From Mariniphaga sp964559175 (lineage in GTDB: Bacteria > Bacteroidota > Bacteroidia > Bacteroidales > Prolixibacteraceae): a stretch of DNA of 64,000 nucleotides. Below the pieces are notes generated by a model. It was given only the letters and a program-made list of their open reading frames with translations, did not search any database and had not been told where the DNA came from. How positions within the stretch are numbered: position 1 is the first letter of the stretch; every line of letters begins with the position of its first letter. A program made the position numbers and the translations under genes. This document shows positions 63,902-64,000 of the stretch, piece after piece. The stretch spans positions 1 to 64,000 of the forward strand of contig CAZLGT010000002.1 of NCBI GenBank assembly GCA_964559175.1. Direction: 5' to 3'.

Positions 63902-64000
63902 CGGTAATTGTTTTCTGTTTTCAAAGCTTTACATACTTGACGCAAAGTTGCCTCAATTGTTACACCTCAGTTTAAATTTTTCGGGAAAACAGAAAAGAAA

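Overview
The window looks like a chromosomal segment of a Bacteroidota bacterium, most likely a marine or halotolerant member of the Marinilabiliales/Prolixibacteraceae type. The phylum is supported by a PorQ-like type IX secretion protein, a protein with a type IX C-terminal sorting tail, DUF5683, an Lnb/DUF4105 protein, a head-GIN lipoprotein, large periplasmic-propeller histidine kinases, and several promoter-like sites matching the Bacteroidota pattern (TTG/TTTG, 19-21 bases, TAnnTTTG). The family-level placement is a guess from gene content. No rRNA, CRISPR array or insertion sequence was seen. Every long gene reads as intact.

Layout. 1-9.7 kb: a tRNA-Gly cut by the window edge, mutS, an Lnb-like membrane protein, ricT, then a leftward block of uracil permease, mannonate dehydratase (uxuA) and a mannonate/fructuronate-type SDR, and an unknown protein with a nuclease-like motif. 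9.8-18.8 kb: a rightward run of exported hydrolases (nucleoside hydrolase, DUF1593 protein, alpha/beta hydrolase) faces a leftward run of a secreted 31-residue-repeat protein, a lipoprotein glycosidase-like protein and a GH140-like (apiosidase-type) protein. 19.1-25.8 kb: two tandem paralogous sensor kinases, each preceded by a copy of the same ~145-bp leader. 25.9-36 kb: an NAD(P)-binding protein, a serine hydrolase, two tRNAs, an M16 peptidase, an O-methyltransferase, two tandem Tat-exported Gfo/Idh/MocA oxidoreductases and a DMT transporter. 36-48.6 kb: leftward housekeeping genes sucCD, LysM lytic transglycosylase, DUF5683, parAB, a heptose-kinase-like PfkB protein, priA, ispH, cmk and porQ.

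48.8-54.9 kb is the accessory region, visibly richer in A+T than its neighbours. It holds four leftward genes whose ends overlap: an HsdM-type adenine methylase with an N-terminal PD-(D/E)XK nuclease-like domain, an HsdS specificity subunit, a PtuA-like AAA ATPase and a PtuB-like HNH nuclease. No HsdR helicase is present. This looks like one defence operon joining a BcgI-like modification/nuclease pair to a Septu effector pair, and it is the best candidate for an undescribed system here. A small antitoxin-like gene lies just upstream.

54.9-64 kb: a leftward group runs from a MarR regulator through lysine 2,3-aminomutase and beta-lysine acetyltransferase (N-epsilon-acetyl-beta-lysine, a compatible solute), a 65-residue cysteine-containing protein, a sodium:solute symporter, a DMT transporter and a YkgJ protein. 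It is followed by a lipoprotein sugar isomerase-like protein, two small barrel-like envelope proteins and a head-GIN lipoprotein.
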